DNA of 5,895 bases from assembly GCA_964404065.1 (NCBI GenBank), contig CAYOIP010000060.1, positions 1-5,895 on the forward strand, in the 5' to 3' direction. The notes below the pieces were generated by a model, which ran no database searches, had not been told where the DNA came from, and saw only the letters and a program-made list of their open reading frames with translations. The DNA comes from UBA7396 sp964404065. Its GTDB lineage: Bacteria; Patescibacteriota; Gracilibacteria; BD1-5; UBA6164. Numbering within the stretch: the stretch's first letter is position 1; the number at the start of each line of letters is the position of its first letter. Shown one piece after another: positions 5,762 through 5,895 of this stretch. Made by a program: the position numbers and the translations under genes.

Positions 5762-5895
5762 AGTTTAGAATTTCACAATCATTAATTAAAATATTCATCA
5801 TTTTTCAAGAAACTTTTCATTTTATATTTACTATTTCTCATTTTGTAGCACTAGCTCATTGATTTTTATCTTTTAACATACATTGGACTGAGTTA
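5760..5895 (-). CDS. probable OB-fold (tRNA_anti-like) protein, C-terminal end only
   Basis: Only the last 44 residues are in the window; the 5' part lies beyond the right edge. The visible pattern is VQCMLKDKN, then KGEIVNIKGKVSG, then KMMNILINDCEIL and the stop. This recalls the end of the tRNA_anti-like OB-fold family (Pfam PF12869), where a V-x-C strand, a G-x-x-V-x-I-K-G strand and a final x-x-L-x-x-C strand recur. Members are often small, secreted or lipoprotein-like proteins of unknown function; whether this one has a signal peptide cannot be seen. All four glycines (13, 19, 26, 30 of the visible part) are TGA, so it shares the recoded genome. It converges on pheS and shares the terminator. 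The family call rests on pattern memory over a short stretch. Confidence 0.55.

Noticed and set aside
19..5895. Mycoplasma-type code with UGA = tryptophan, suggested by low GC and TGA inside genes
   Set aside because: Reading UGA as Trp would put Trp into HPHGGG, KGTG and GMGIDR, and TGG already encodes the conserved tryptophans.
19..5895. UGA as selenocysteine
   Set aside because: There are tens of sites at glycine positions in ribosomal proteins, with no SECIS-like element after each and no selenoprotein families present.

Overview
The window comes from a very AT-rich bacterium that reads UGA as glycine (translation table 25), as the CPR/Patescibacteria lineages Absconditabacteria (SR1) and Gracilibacteria (BD1-5/GN02) do. 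Read with the standard code, every gene here except rpmC is shattered. Read with UGA = Gly, all eleven reading frames are intact, and their in-frame UGAs repeatedly fall on invariant glycines (L2 HPHGGG, L4 KQKGTG, PheS GMGIDR). UGG still sits at the conserved tryptophans, which excludes the Mycoplasma-type UGA = Trp code.

Layout. Positions 19-4453, minus strand, hold nine genes of the S10-spc ribosomal protein cluster in canonical order: rplC (L3), rplD (L4), rplW (L23), rplB (L2), rpsS (S19), rplV (L22), rpsC (S3), rplP (L16), rpmC (L29). The cluster runs off the left edge where rpsQ would be expected. rpsJ (S10), normally the first gene, is absent; rplC comes first. Positions 4454-4674 are a divergent control region. 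It holds a good minus-strand promoter, a roughly 115-nt leader with a 14-bp palindrome, a possible 9-residue leader peptide and a hairpin with two pairing registers before a U-rich tract, plus a weaker plus-strand promoter. Positions 4675-5724, plus strand, encode PheS (phenylalanyl-tRNA synthetase alpha) with no pheT behind it. A strong bidirectional terminator at 5726-5761 separates pheS from the 3' end of a convergent minus-strand gene for a probable OB-fold (tRNA_anti-like) protein that runs off the right edge.

How they work together: everything but the last gene belongs to translation. The ribosomal proteins build the polypeptide exit tunnel, the peptidyl transferase surroundings and the mRNA entry side of the 30S subunit, and PheS is half of the enzyme charging tRNA-Phe. 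No gene has a recognisable Shine-Dalgarno sequence, all eleven end in TAA, and arginine is almost always AGA. There is no sign of a mobile element, CRISPR array, tRNA or rRNA. The gene content is ordinary core genome; the interest lies in the code, the leader region and the missing partners (rpsJ, pheT).
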